Made by a program: the position numbers and the translations under genes. The notes beneath the pieces are model-generated. The model was not told the origin of the DNA. It ran no database searches and saw only the letters and a list, made by a program, of their open reading frames with translations. A stretch of DNA of 64,000 nt, taken from Bacteroidales bacterium. Lineage in GTDB: Bacteria; Bacteroidota; Bacteroidia; Bacteroidales; WCHB1-69. This document shows, in pieces, positions 44,709-55,316 of this stretch. The first letter of the stretch is position 1. Every line of letters starts with the position of its first letter. The stretch spans positions 1 to 64,000 of the forward strand of contig JAGCCZ010000033.1 in assembly GCA_017651425.1 (NCBI GenBank), in the 5' to 3' direction.

Positions 44709-45510
44709 TGGGGAAATCGCAGCTTTTGACGTCATCAATATAATGTTCGATGGCACCCACAATCTCCTCGCTGAGATTCAGATAGCGGCGCAGGAACCTT
44801 GGGGAGAACTGCTGGGTGATGCCCATCATGTCGTGGAAAACGAGCACCTGCCCGCTGGTGGCGCCGCCGGCACCGATGCCGATGGTCGGGATGTGCAGGG
44901 TCTCCGTCACCTTGGCGGCCAAAGTAGCTGGGATCTTCTCCAACACAAGGGAGAAGCAGCCGTGTTCTTCCAACAGTTTGGCATTTTCAAGCAACTGATT
45001 TGCCTCCTCCTCTGTGGTGGCGCGCACAGCGTATGTGCCGAACTTGTTGATGGACTGAGGCGTAAGGCCAAGGTGCCCCATCACGGGAATGCCCGCGCTG
45101 AGAATGCGGTCAACGGATTCGATGACCTCCTCGCCACCTTCGAGTTTGATGGCATCCGCACCCGACTCCTTCATAATGCGTATGGCGGAGCTCAAAGCCA
45201 TCTTGGAGTTACCCTGATATGTGCCGAAGGGCATATCCACCACTACGAGCGCGCGCTTCACGGCACGCACCACGGACGAAGCATGATAAATCATCTCGTC
45301 AAGCGTGATGGGCAGTGTGGTCTTGTAACCGGCCATCACATTGGCGGCCGAGTCGCCCACCAGCACTACATCTATCTTGGCCATATCCAACAACGTAGCA
45401 ATGGAATAGTCGTACGCGGTAAGCATCGCTATGCGTTCACCTTCGTTGCGCATACGCTGCAACGTATTGGTAGTTATTTTGTTAACATTACTTGAAAGAT
45501 ACTGAGACAT
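44689..45510 (-). CDS. panB: 3-methyl-2-oxobutanoate hydroxymethyltransferase
   Basis: PanB makes ketopantoate for coenzyme A synthesis. The protein has about 273 residues. [54 protein letters not shown] and [20 protein letters not shown] are the family's conserved blocks and include the metal-binding aspartates and catalytic glutamate. ATG at 45510 gives the standard N-terminus; a -7 box lies 19 bases upstream. It leads a panB-rluA transcript. Confidence 0.97.
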   Translation of the reverse strand: MSQYLSSNVNKITTNTLQRMRNEGERIAMLTAYDYSIATLLDMAKIDVVLVGDSAANVMAGYKTTLPITLDEMIYHASSVVRAVKRALVVVDMPFGTYQGNSKMALSSAIRIMKESGADAIKLEGGEEVIESVDRILSAGIPVMGHLGLTPQSINKFGTYAVRATTEEEANQLLENAKLLEEHGCFSLVLEKIPATLAAKVTETLHIPTIGIGAGGATSGQVLVFHDMMGITQQFSPRFLRRYLNLSEEIVGAIEHYIDDVKSCDFPNESEQY

Positions 45511-45528
45511 AGTTGTGTTTTTAGGCCG

Positions 45529-45536
45529 CAAATGTA
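45529..45536 (-). promoter_or_regulatory. -7 element of panB
   Basis: TACATTTG on the minus strand, 19 bases before the ATG. Confidence 0.55.
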
Positions 45537-45609
45537 GAAAAAAATATGAACACTGCAAAAAAAACCTCAACCATTCACTTCAACGCCCCGTTACAACGGG
45601 CGCCATCCT

Positions 45610-46314
45610 CTACAGGAGCAGCATCACCACCCGGTAACACACCCATACCGTGTAGGCCAAAAACAGCAGGGCCCAAAAGAAAGCCGGCACATGAGTCGTT
45701 TTGGCCAAATTGGTGGCATCGCCGGCCTTGTCACCGTCGCGAATGGCCAGCACAACGATGGTGATGGTGGAGGTGACAGACTCCACCAGAATCATCACGG
45801 CATAAAAGAGCGCGACATAATGCAGCCAGTCTGGCTCGCCATAATACAGCAGCAGCCCGTTGCCCACGCAGAAGAGAACCACCCAGAGTGCCCCGTACCA
45901 ATTGCGTATCCAAAAGAGAAGCATCACCACAAAGAGGATGGAGAGCCCGATTACCAGGCCTTGTTCCGCCCCCTGTCGGATCAAATAAAATGACAGCCAC
46001 GCCACTGATGCTGCAAACGGATAACCGGCCAAAGAGACCAAGATTGCAGAAAACCTGGAACTCGACTTCGTGGTCGTTGTGCCCGACGTGTCCCTGAACA
46101 GCTCGATCTTGTCCACACTACCGCCTGTGACCAAGGCCATCAAAGCATGCCCGAACTCATGCAACGCTGTGTTGATGATATTGAAAAACTTACCCACCAC
46201 CGGGATGCGCGGCAGGATGAAACCCAACGCGAAGAAAAGCACCAGCAGCCAGTTAGACTTGACAAAATCCAACACAAGGGCAAAATCGACATGTGCGGTT
46301 AGAGGCATGAGCAT
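45610..46314 (-). CDS. M50-like membrane metallopeptidase
   Basis: This membrane protein of about 234 residues has six or so spans. It carries the HExxH motif H52-E-F-G-H56 in NIINTALHEFGHALMALVTGG, as in M50 site-2-protease relatives and the B-like M50 group. A second metal ligand may be supplied by an aspartate in DGDKAGDATNLAK, though the usual NPDG-like element is not obvious. The substrate is unknown. ATG codons at 46314 and 46308 are both plausible. It follows the 139-codon gene with a gap of about 20 bases. Confidence 0.75.
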   Translation of the reverse strand: MLMPLTAHVDFALVLDFVKSNWLLVLFFALGFILPRIPVVGKFFNIINTALHEFGHALMALVTGGSVDKIELFRDTSGTTTTKSSSRFSAILVSLAGYPFAASVAWLSFYLIRQGAEQGLVIGLSILFVVMLLFWIRNWYGALWVVLFCVGNGLLLYYGEPDWLHYVALFYAVMILVESVTSTITIVVLAIRDGDKAGDATNLAKTTHVPAFFWALLFLAYTVWVCYRVVMLLL

Positions 46315-46332
46315 CACGGCCAAAGAAAACGA

Positions 46333-46752
46333 CTAACTTCTCCTGAACTTGTGGATGTCGGAGGAATCCCACGACTGGTGCATCAAGATTTGCTGAATCT
46401 CATTGATAATCAACACGAACAGTTTCAAATCCTTGTCTGCGAACCATTTCATTGCCGGCACATTCTTGCGGCAGGCGGCAGCAAACAACAGCAGAAAATC
46501 GCAGTGATACTTCTGGAGCCACTCAATGGCCTCGGGCTCGTCATCGATGGCATTGCTGAGCACCGCGAACTCGGGGTATCCGTTATCCAACAGCCACTGC
46601 ATGGCGGCCACATTGGAATGGATGCCCTGCGCCAACGCCTCCAATTCCGGGAAGCCGTTCTGCATCAGGAACTCGCTGAATTTCTTGTCCCCTTTCAGAC
46701 TCATATAGAAAGCCAGCAATATTTTAGTGTCGTAATCGGTGAGACAGTGCAC
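46333..46752 (-). CDS. Hypothetical helical-repeat protein
   Basis: I do not recognise this family. The 139 residues show three repeats of about 31 residues with the pattern A-M-x-W-L-x-D-x-x-x-x-F-x-L (AAMQWLLDNGYPEFAVL, EAIEWLQKYHCDFLLL, PAMKWFADKDLKLFVL), suggesting stacked helix pairs similar to ankyrin or SEL1-type repeats. The frame starts with GTG; an internal ATG at 46704 is an alternative that would lose the first 16 residues. It is probably co-transcribed with the M50-like gene. Confidence 0.55.
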   Translation of the reverse strand: MHCLTDYDTKILLAFYMSLKGDKKFSEFLMQNGFPELEALAQGIHSNVAAMQWLLDNGYPEFAVLSNAIDDEPEAIEWLQKYHCDFLLLFAAACRKNVPAMKWFADKDLKLFVLIINEIQQILMHQSWDSSDIHKFRRS

Positions 46753-46762
46753 GGGAGGGGGG

Positions 46763-46797
46763 AAGAAATTAAGAAACTAAGAAATTAAGAAATTAAA
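46763..46797. repeat. AAGAAATTAAG-type phrase repeat
   Basis: Near-tandem copies of GAAATTAA/GAAACTAA. The core 46765-46788 is the exact reverse complement of 17991-18014. Confidence 0.65.
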
Positions 46798-46842
46798 TTG
46801 AGGTGCAATTAATTTATCAAGCGTTAGATGGGAAGAGCATTA

Positions 46843-46896
46843 CCAATATCCAATATCCAATATCCAATATCCAATATCCAACATCCAATATCCAAC
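46843..46896. repeat. Tandem heptamer repeat (CCAATAT)7.7
   Basis: Seven full units of CCAATAT (the sixth is CCAACAT) plus five bases, directly after the glnS 3' end. This is a simple-sequence tract that may vary in length between strains. Confidence 0.95.
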
Positions 46897-46902
46897 CTTC
46901 CT

Positions 46903-48534
<1,632 letters not shown>

Positions 48535-48564
48535 ACTCTTTATTATTTTTGAAAAAACAAGCCG

Positions 48565-48572
48565 CAAAAATA
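48565..48572 (-). promoter_or_regulatory. -7 element of glnS
   Basis: TATTTTTG on the minus strand in the glnS/gcvT divergent region. Confidence 0.6.
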
Positions 48573-48667
48573 CAAAAAAGCGGTTTACGATGACAAGGGT
48601 CCGCGCAAACCGCCATATTTTTTTTATGCGTGTTTGTTTTTTGTGTGTGTTGTGCCGTTCTTTTTCG

Positions 48668-48675
48668 TATTTTTG
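48668..48675 (+). promoter_or_regulatory. -7 element of gcvT
   Basis: TATTTTTG followed by CCGCCG, with a 46-base leader to the ATG. I see no glycine-riboswitch-like structure in so short a leader. Confidence 0.6.
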
Positions 48676-48721
48676 CCGCCGTTTAAAACCGAATATCCAT
48701 TCAAAAATTAAAATTATTACT

Positions 48722-49816
48722 ATGAAAGAAACCGTTTACAGAGCGACACACGAGAAACTCGGTGCCAAAATGGAAGAATTTGCAGGCTTTTATATGCCCA
48801 TCCAGTATGACAGCATCACCAACGAGCACCTCCAGGTGAGAAACAAGGTCGGCGTGTTCGACGTCTCCCACATGGGTGAGTTCACCGTCAAGGGCCCCAA
48901 GGCATTGGCCTTGTTGCAGCACATCACCACCAACGATGTGGCCGCCCTGTATCCCGGCAAGGTGCAGTACTCCTGCTTCCCCAACGGCAAGGGCGGTATC
49001 GTGGACGACCTGTTAGTCTATAACCTGCACGACGAGGATTACCTCCTCGTGGTGAACGCCGCCAACATCGACAAAGACTGGGCATGGGTTGTGGAGCAGA
49101 ACAAGGCCTTCGGTGCCGACATCGAGAACATCTCCGACAACATCTCCCAGCTGGCCGTCCAGGGTCCTCTGGCCCTCAAGGCGATGCAGAAGCTGACCGA
49201 CGCTTCCGTCATTGATATGGAATATTACACCAACAAGATCATCAAGTTCGCCGGTTTCGACAACATCCTCTTCTCCACCACGGGCTACACCGGATCCGGT
49301 GGCTGCGAGATCTACTTCCCCAACGAGGTGGCCCTCCAGATGTGGGACGCCGTCTTTGAGGCAGGTGCCGAATTCGACATCAAGCCCATCGGTCTGGGCG
49401 CCCGCGACACCCTCCGTCTCGAAATGGGCTTCTGCCTCTACGGCCACGAGATCGACGACACCATCTCCCCCATCGAGGCCGGTCTTGGCTGGATTACCAA
49501 GTTCGTGGACGGCAAGGACTTCATCGACCGCAAGTTCATGGAAGACCTGAAGGCCAATGGCGTGACCCGCAGAATCGCCGGTTTCGAGCTCATCGACCGC
49601 GGCATTCCGAGAAACGGCTACGAGGTTTGCGACGCCGAGGGCAACGTCATCGGCGAGGTGCGTTCCGGCACCTTCGGCCCCTCCGTCAACAAGGGCATCG
49701 GCACGGCGCTCATCAAGAAGGAGTTCGCCAAAGCCGGCACGGAGATCTTCATCAAGGTGCGCAACCGCCTGCTGAAGGCCGTCACCGTGAAGATGCCGTT
49801 CTACAAGGCGGAATAA
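48722..49816 (+). CDS. gcvT: Aminomethyltransferase (glycine cleavage T protein)
   Basis: GcvT transfers the methylene group from lipoyl-bound aminomethyl to tetrahydrofolate in the glycine cleavage system. The 364 residues are of normal length. The N-terminus [34 protein letters not shown], the folate region [16 protein letters not shown], the [20 protein letters not shown] block and [20 protein letters not shown] are all present. gcvH and gcvP are not in the window. Codon usage is strongly C-ending, suggesting high expression. Confidence 0.97.
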   Translation: MKETVYRATHEKLGAKMEEFAGFYMPIQYDSITNEHLQVRNKVGVFDVSHMGEFTVKGPKALALLQHITTNDVAALYPGKVQYSCFPNGKGGIVDDLLVYNLHDEDYLLVVNAANIDKDWAWVVEQNKAFGADIENISDNISQLAVQGPLALKAMQKLTDASVIDMEYYTNKIIKFAGFDNILFSTTGYTGSGGCEIYFPNEVALQMWDAVFEAGAEFDIKPIGLGARDTLRLEMGFCLYGHEIDDTISPIEAGLGWITKFVDGKDFIDRKFMEDLKANGVTRRIAGFELIDRGIPRNGYEVCDAEGNVIGEVRSGTFGPSVNKGIGTALIKKEFAKAGTEIFIKVRNRLLKAVTVKMPFYKAE

Positions 49817-49927
49817 TCATCCCATCCATTACTAACAATGCGAAAAGGCGCGGATATCCATAAGGATTCCGAGCCTTTTTCGTAAACCGCAACTCGCAAA
49901 TCGAAAATCGTACATCGTAAATCGCAT

Positions 49928-51277
49928 ATGACCTCCTCCTCCGGCGAAATCACCTCCTCCTTTGAGAAAATCTCCGACACGTTCACCGCGTATGCCGAAA
50001 TACCCTCGCAAGGGTTCAACCGGCTGTTCAAAGCGCAACGGTACGGCAAGTGGTACGTGCTGAAGGGGCTGAAGCCTGAATATCAGCAAAAGGAAGTCTA
50101 TCGCCAGCTGCTCTCCAAAGAGTTTGAACTGGGTGTTCAGATGGAGCACCCCAATATTGCACGCATCTTCAGCAAGGAGAGCTGCGACTCCGTGGCAGGT
50201 CCCTGCGTGGTGATGGAGTATGTGGACGGCTGCACGCTCAAGGAGTTTCTTTCGCAAAAACCGTCGCGTAACACGCGGATGAAGATTGCGAAGGAGATTC
50301 TTTCGGCAATGGCCTATTACCACAGCAAGCAGATCATCCACCGCGACCTGAAACCCGACAACATCCTCATCACGAACAACGGCCACAACGTGAAGCTCAT
50401 CGACTTCGGCTTAGCCGACAGCGACTACCACGGTATCCTAAAGCAGCCGGCTGGTTCCGACAAGTATGCCGCACCGGAACAGAAAGCGGGAAATGTAGCC
50501 ATCGACAACCGCGCCGACATTTACGCCTTCGGGGTCATCCTACGGCAGCTATTCCCACACGATTACGGCGGCATAGTACGCAAATGTACGCAAGCCAACC
50601 GTGAGAAACGGTATAACAACGCGGAGGAGATTCTGCGGCGACTGCAGCGGAGCCGGCAGCTAATCCCCATCTTCATCACTCTGGTCTCTCTGCTTATCAT
50701 CGTGGTGGGCGCGTGGATGTTGTGGCCGATGGCAAGCGAGGTACAATCCGAGCCCTTGACACCAGAGACAGAGGAAATTGCGCCCTCGGTTACACCATCC
50801 GAAAATATTGGGGAACAACAGCAGCTTCAGACTGCGCCGTTGCCTCAAGCGGAACCGGGCAATACGGCTGCGCCAACAACCCAAATGGAAAAGAACAGCC
50901 AAACTGCACAGGAAAAGGAGGTGGATGTGTTTTCGGAAGAGTATATTTACCGACAGATTCCCTCAGAGGCCAAACGGCAGATAGAGCAGTCGCTGGACAC
51001 GCTTTTCCGTCCGTTCTGGGATTGGAACCGGGCTGCGGAGGCGCAGGGGATGGTTCCTATCGACAAGCTTGCGCACTACACCGAGTCCGACTTCTTCAAG
51101 AACAACTATGATATTCGGGAGCGGCACCGGGAGGTGGTGGTGAACGACCTCCTGCGGCGTCACCCGCAGTGCGAACCGGTCAAGGAGAAGGTGACGATGT
51201 ACTACAACGCCCTGTTCGCGAAAAAGATGATTGCTGTGAACAACGTGGTGGTCGGGTGGCAGAAGGCAGTGCGTTAG
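49928..51277 (+). CDS. Transmembrane Ser/Thr protein kinase (Hanks type)
   Basis: This is a 449-residue receptor-like kinase. Cytoplasmic kinase domain 15-240: the glycine loop is degenerate (SQGFNRLF), but the ATP lysine K46, helix-C glutamate E65, catalytic HRDLKPDN at 138-145, DFG at 159-161, AAPE at 181-184 and the D in RADIYAFG are intact. A single span is at about 245-266. The outside part is an E/P/Q-rich linker (270-330) and a helical domain of about 115 residues without recognised PASTA or repeat motifs. Substrates and ligand are unknown. It ends convergently with the large FISUMP gene, overlapping by 4 bases. Confidence 0.9.
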   Translation: MTSSSGEITSSFEKISDTFTAYAEIPSQGFNRLFKAQRYGKWYVLKGLKPEYQQKEVYRQLLSKEFELGVQMEHPNIARIFSKESCDSVAGPCVVMEYVDGCTLKEFLSQKPSRNTRMKIAKEILSAMAYYHSKQIIHRDLKPDNILITNNGHNVKLIDFGLADSDYHGILKQPAGSDKYAAPEQKAGNVAIDNRADIYAFGVILRQLFPHDYGGIVRKCTQANREKRYNNAEEILRRLQRSRQLIPIFITLVSLLIIVVGAWMLWPMASEVQSEPLTPETEEIAPSVTPSENIGEQQQLQTAPLPQAEPGNTAAPTTQMEKNSQTAQEKEVDVFSEEYIYRQIPSEAKRQIEQSLDTLFRPFWDWNRAAEAQGMVPIDKLAHYTESDFFKNNYDIRERHREVVVNDLLRRHPQCEPVKEKVTMYYNALFAKKMIAVNNVVVGWQKAVR

Positions 51278-54200
51278 TCGCGGAGACAGCGGACAGAAAC
51301 AGCGTCAAGTAAAGTCCCTCCCATGTACACCCCTCTTCCACTTTTTTCCATCTGTATTATGTAAATATCGGAATTATTAGATCTAATAGTAGAACTCCAG
51401 AAAAGGGAAATTTCGTTGGTTTCGTGGGGACCGTATGAATAATGGCCAGCGGGGAGAGCCGAAAATCCTGTTGAATTATTGGCGTTCACATCAAATCCTG
51501 GTGAACAAGGATTAATGCTTTGCTGCCAACCTGAAGTGGCGGCCAATGACTGGGCTATGTCATTGCTGCCACATCCGCAACGGTATTCTACTCGACTGCC
51601 CAAAAAGTGTACCAATTGTTCCCATTCCGCTTTACTTGGCACGTGCCATCCTGTAGGGCAAATGCCCTGCACCCCGCTCGGATTGGTATTGCTGGGGGAG
51701 CATCCGTTCATCACGGCATATCTATTGTACAGGTAACCATAGGAAGAAACGAGGCTGCTGTCGTTATTCGGAATAAAACGGTAAGGTTCATAATAGACTG
51801 TTGTTCCAACTGGAATGGCTGTTCCATTAGGAAGGTGCGTGGTGCGGAGGTTCTCTCTCATCCAGCACTGCTGCCCGATAACTACGGTGTGATAAATGTT
51901 GCCATCATAATCGGTCAATGTGGAATCACAGATGAGAGAATCACAAGTGGTGAAACTTTGCTGTTCGCCATAGGCCGTGCCCACGCTGTTGGTGGCGTAG
52001 GCACGCATATAGTAGGTGGTGCCGGGCGTCAATCCGGCCAGATTCTCGGTAAACCTGCCCGTGCCGCTGCCATTTACAGTGTGATTGTCGCTTACGGTAG
52101 GGTTTGGAGCTGTGCTCCAGCAGAATCCCCTCCCGGTCACAGGTGTGCCGCCGCTTGCGGTCACAAAGCCCTTGAACTTGGCCGATGTGGAGGTGATGTA
52201 TTCTGTTTGGGCGGTTGTCACCAAAGGTGTTACTGCATTGGAACTGCCCACACCCGAGTCATCGAGCAGACAGCGGACAGAAGAAGCGTAACAAACAACA
52301 TTTGGCTCCACACTTATTCCGTCATATCTTATTGCAAGTGTAGCCGCGCCATGTAATCCATACGAATAGTGTTCAGTAGCAGAGCGCAAGTGACAACTTG
52401 TTCGATAATTAACAAAGCAAAACTGACATACACCGTTACCAGCGTAGCCCGCAGGAACAGCGGAAAAACCAGTGGCATTGTTGAGAAATTGATTATAGTC
52501 TGCATTGCAAGAGCTGACACCAAGGCATTCCCATCCAATATTGGAGGCCAATGCTCTAATGATGTTACTGGTATCTCCTCCGCACCCATACTGGCCCTGG
52601 CCAGCCACATAGGTGGTCAGTTGAGCGAATTCCGCCTCACTCGGCACATGCCAGCCTGGCGGGCAGATGCCCTGCACTCCGCTTGGATTCTCGGAACTGG
52701 AGGCAGCTCCGTGCATCACCGCAGCCCAATTGTAGAGATAACCGTAAGCAGGCACGTTTACACTGCTGCCTGATGGATAATAGCGATAGGCAGTGTTCTC
52801 TGAAAGCTCCGTTCCGATTGGGATAATGGTTCCGTCAGCATAGTGCGTAGTGCGCAAATTCTCTGTAATCCAGCACTGCTGCCCAATTTCCACCGTATGA
52901 TAGACGTTGCCGTCATAGTCGGTCACGGTGTCGAAACCACAGAAGAATGGAGATGTGGTTGTAAAGCTCCGTTGATCGCCGTAGGCCGTGCCGACGCTGT
53001 TGGTGGCGTAGGCGCGCACATAATAGGTGGTGTCGGGTGTCAGTCCCGTAATATGGCTTGTGAAAACACCGAGGCCGTTGCCGTCATCGGTATGGCTGTC
53101 ATTGAGTGTAGGGTTCTGTGCCGTGCTCCAGCAGACACCCCGGTGGGTCACGTACGCCCCGCCGGTGGCCGTCACATTGCCCGTGACCGTGGCCTTGGAA
53201 GCCTTGACATCCATCACATCCAAGGCAAGTACGGTGGGCATTTCCGCCTGCGTATCAAAATAGAGCACATCCCCGTAGGTGATACCCATCGCCGATTGAG
53301 CGTATGCCTGATAGTAGTAACGGGTGGCCAGCTGCAAGTTGGAGACGGTGTAGTGGAACTGGCCGCTTCCAGCACCGGTTGAATACTCCACAGCACCATT
53401 GAATTGCGTGTTATCTGCGAACAGGAAGCCCCTCTCCGTGACAGGATAGTCGGGATGCTCAGTCAACGAACCATTCAGCTGTCCCTGGGTGCTGGATATA
53501 GCCGTGGCGGCTTCTGTGGTCACCGTCGGCAACGGCAACGTGAAAATCAGCGGAATCAGGTCCGAGCCGTATTGAGCCTGCACTACCGGGACGCTTGCAA
53601 AGTCGCGGCCGGCAAGATGTACATTGCCCACATACGACATCGTGTCACCGTAATGGAACGGCATCGTGCTGTTTCCTTTAGAGCCATTATGCAGATTGTC
53701 CACCCTAAGTGAACCGCCTTTCCCTGTGTATTCGATGCGGCTTTGTCCGGCGTGGCCCGCATTGACCATCATAATCTGAACCACGCCATTCTCAGTACGG
53801 GCGTTCAGCAAATAGGTCTGCGGAGTCGCCAGCCACGCCCGGAACAGGTGTGTCCCCTGGTCGAGTGTGCCTTTGTAGGAGGTCTCCATCCTGCCGCTCA
53901 GGTCATAAATCTCCAACTGCACATTTGATGCTTCTGGCAGTTGTAAGGCAAAGTCCGTCACGCCGATAAAAGGGTTCGGCACATTCTGGAAAAGCCGCAC
54001 ACCTTGGCCGTCCAGACCAGGCTCTGCAATACCAACGCCACCAATATTGAGCACCGTGTCGGGGTAATAGAGCACCTCCTGCCAGCGTTTGGTAAGGTTC
54101 TCCACAAAGACGGTGTTCAACCGCACATACTGGCCGCTCTGGTCCTGCCCGGTGAACTGCAGGCTCACCTGATCCTGCGCGTGCAGGAGGAGAGGAATGG

Positions 54201-54312
54201 CGAAAAACAAAGCCAAAACAAACAAACGATGTAGTAGAGACGTGCCCTGGCGCGTCTCTACAGGAAAACAACCATATATATTTGCATTATCCATATTCAC
54301 AACATTCATCAT
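51274..54312 (-). CDS. Large secreted FISUMP/fibronectin-like multidomain protein
   Basis: The protein has 1012 residues. A signal peptide core LFVLALFFAIPLLLHAQ (about 30-46) follows a long n-region. Residues 105-190 resemble a T9SS sorting-type beta sandwich (LFQNVPNPFIGVTDFALQLPE, LEIYDLSGRM), but near the N-terminus. Three fibronectin-like modules (about 262-355, 358-455, 695-785) with the repeated GLTPxTTYYxRAYATNSVGTAYG pattern alternate with two FISUMP domains (about 456-690, 786-1012; QCWITENLRTTH, GVQGICPPGWHVPSEAE, VRCL). The C-terminus has no sorting domain. Probably surface or secreted, perhaps adhesive or glycan-binding. Other starts (54309, 54294) are possible because a palindrome lies in the signal peptide coding region. 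Confidence 0.8.
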   Translation of the reverse strand: MMNVVNMDNANIYGCFPVETRQGTSLLHRLFVLALFFAIPLLLHAQDQVSLQFTGQDQSGQYVRLNTVFVENLTKRWQEVLYYPDTVLNIGGVGIAEPGLDGQGVRLFQNVPNPFIGVTDFALQLPEASNVQLEIYDLSGRMETSYKGTLDQGTHLFRAWLATPQTYLLNARTENGVVQIMMVNAGHAGQSRIEYTGKGGSLRVDNLHNGSKGNSTMPFHYGDTMSYVGNVHLAGRDFASVPVVQAQYGSDLIPLIFTLPLPTVTTEAATAISSTQGQLNGSLTEHPDYPVTERGFLFADNTQFNGAVEYSTGAGSGQFHYTVSNLQLATRYYYQAYAQSAMGITYGDVLYFDTQAEMPTVLALDVMDVKASKATVTGNVTATGGAYVTHRGVCWSTAQNPTLNDSHTDDGNGLGVFTSHITGLTPDTTYYVRAYATNSVGTAYGDQRSFTTTSPFFCGFDTVTDYDGNVYHTVEIGQQCWITENLRTTHYADGTIIPIGTELSENTAYRYYPSGSSVNVPAYGYLYNWAAVMHGAASSSENPSGVQGICPPGWHVPSEAEFAQLTTYVAGQGQYGCGGDTSNIIRALASNIGWECLGVSSCNADYNQFLNNATGFSAVPAGYAGNGVCQFCFVNYRTSCHLRSATEHYSYGLHGAATLAIRYDGISVEPNVVCYASSVRCLLDDSGVGSSNAVTPLVTTAQTEYITSTSAKFKGFVTASGGTPVTGRGFCWSTAPNPTVSDNHTVNGSGTGRFTENLAGLTPGTTYYMRAYATNSVGTAYGEQQSFTTCDSLICDSTLTDYDGNIYHTVVIGQQCWMRENLRTTHLPNGTAIPVGTTVYYEPYRFIPNNDSSLVSSYGYLYNRYAVMNGCSPSNTNPSGVQGICPTGWHVPSKAEWEQLVHFLGSRVEYRCGCGSNDIAQSLAATSGWQQSINPCSPGFDVNANNSTGFSALPAGHYSYGPHETNEISLFWSSTIRSNNSDIYIIQMEKSGRGVYMGGTLLDAVSVRCLRD
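54234..54261. repeat. Dispersed GAGACG palindrome, copy 3, within a signal-peptide coding region
   Basis: GTAGAGACGTGCC-CT-GGCGCGTCTCTAC: a 13-bp stem with one T/G wobble and a 2-base loop. It encodes ETRQGTSLL in the n-region of the FISUMP protein and resembles the intergenic copies at 5493-5514 and 20259-20282. Confidence 0.8.
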
Positions 54313-54328
54313 TCTTAATTTTCAATTC

Positions 54329-55234
54329 TCAATTCACCACCACCCTGATCCCGTTCGACACACTTTTGGCCTCACCGTTGTATGCATCCCGGCACGTCAC
54401 TCGGCAATAGCTTGGGAGGTAGGTCCACGCGCCGCCGCGCAGCACAAACTTATCTCCCTCATACGAAACCGGATTTGTCTGCGACGTTCCGGAATAGGGA
54501 CCGTACGCGTCCAAACACCATTCCCACAGGTTGCCGCTCATATCGTAAAGTCCCAATTCGTTGGGCTGCTTTTCGCCCACAGGGTGCAATATGCTGCCGG
54601 TGTTGCCCTTGTGCCAGGCCACATCATCCACACTGCTGCTGCCACTGAAGCGGTAATGCCGGGTATAGGAACCACCGCGCGCCGCGAACTCCCATTGGGC
54701 TTCGGTAGGCAGCCGGAAAGGGAGCCGTGTCATCGCGCTCAGTCGATCCGCAAACTGCTGGGCGTCCATCCGCGACACGTTGTAGGCCGGGAACTCGTCG
54801 CCTCTGCCATACTGTTCCGACCAGTCGAGTTCGTAGCCCATTACCGTGCGCCACTCCAGTTGAGTAACCTCATACAGGCCGATATAGTAGCTGTTCAAGG
54901 TCACCTCGTGCACGGGGCTTTCGTTGTCGGCAGCCTCCGGGTCATAGTTGTCGCCCTGCGTGTCGGAGCTCTGAGCGCCCATCTTGAAGGTGCCGCCATC
55001 CACCCGCACCAGGTTGGCAACCAGATTCCTGATTACGGTTTTCTGCTCCTCGCTGATTTCAACATTATCCGCCCAATGTATGATAATGCCGTTGACATTG
55101 TCAACACGGGTGAAATCGTCGTTTTCATAAATATAGTCACCCTGCTCGAAAACAGGGTCTTTTCCGCAGGAGATGGCTGCGAAAATGCCAAAAACAAACA
55201 GCAACGCAAAATATGTCAACTTTCTCAAAATCAT
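54329..55234 (-). CDS. SUMF1/FGE-like domain lipoprotein
   Basis: This protein of about 301 residues has a lipobox (LFVFGIFAAISCGKD, cysteine near residue 23), so it should be an envelope lipoprotein. A linker of about 55 residues is followed by a SUMF1 domain at about 75-301: LVRVDGGTFKMGAQ, EVTQLEWRTVMG, FRLPTEAQWEFAARGG, LGLYDMSGNLWEWC, RGGAWTYLPSYCRVTCRDAY and GIRVVVN. The CxxxC near the end differs from the C-x4-C of catalytic formylglycine enzymes, so it may be structural or ligand-binding. It follows the SUMF1-barrel gene on the same strand and precedes the FISUMP gene by 16 bases. Confidence 0.85.
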   Translation of the reverse strand: MILRKLTYFALLFVFGIFAAISCGKDPVFEQGDYIYENDDFTRVDNVNGIIIHWADNVEISEEQKTVIRNLVANLVRVDGGTFKMGAQSSDTQGDNYDPEAADNESPVHEVTLNSYYIGLYEVTQLEWRTVMGYELDWSEQYGRGDEFPAYNVSRMDAQQFADRLSAMTRLPFRLPTEAQWEFAARGGSYTRHYRFSGSSSVDDVAWHKGNTGSILHPVGEKQPNELGLYDMSGNLWEWCLDAYGPYSGTSQTNPVSYEGDKFVLRGGAWTYLPSYCRVTCRDAYNGEAKSVSNGIRVVVN

Positions 55235-55235
55235 T

Positions 55236-55316
55236 CTCAATTCTTAATTCTCAATTCTTAAGCCGCGCGACCGCACGCCTCTATAATTCTTAATTCTTCA
55301 TTCTTAATTCTTAATT
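55236..55316. repeat. TTAATTCTCAATTC phrase repeats
   Basis: Several imperfect copies of AATTCTTAATTCTCAATTC flank the SUMF1 lipoprotein gene (here and at 54313-54335). In the middle (55261-55282) lies GCCGCGCGACCGCACGCCTCTATAA, possibly a decayed member of the GAGACG palindrome family. Confidence 0.5.

Noticed and set aside
46843-46896. CCAATAT tandem array as a CRISPR
   Set aside because: The unit is 7 bp with no spacers and no cas genes nearby; it is a simple tandem repeat.
48676-48721. Glycine riboswitch before gcvT
   Set aside because: The leader after the -7 box is only about 46 bases, AT-rich, with no tandem aptamer structure.
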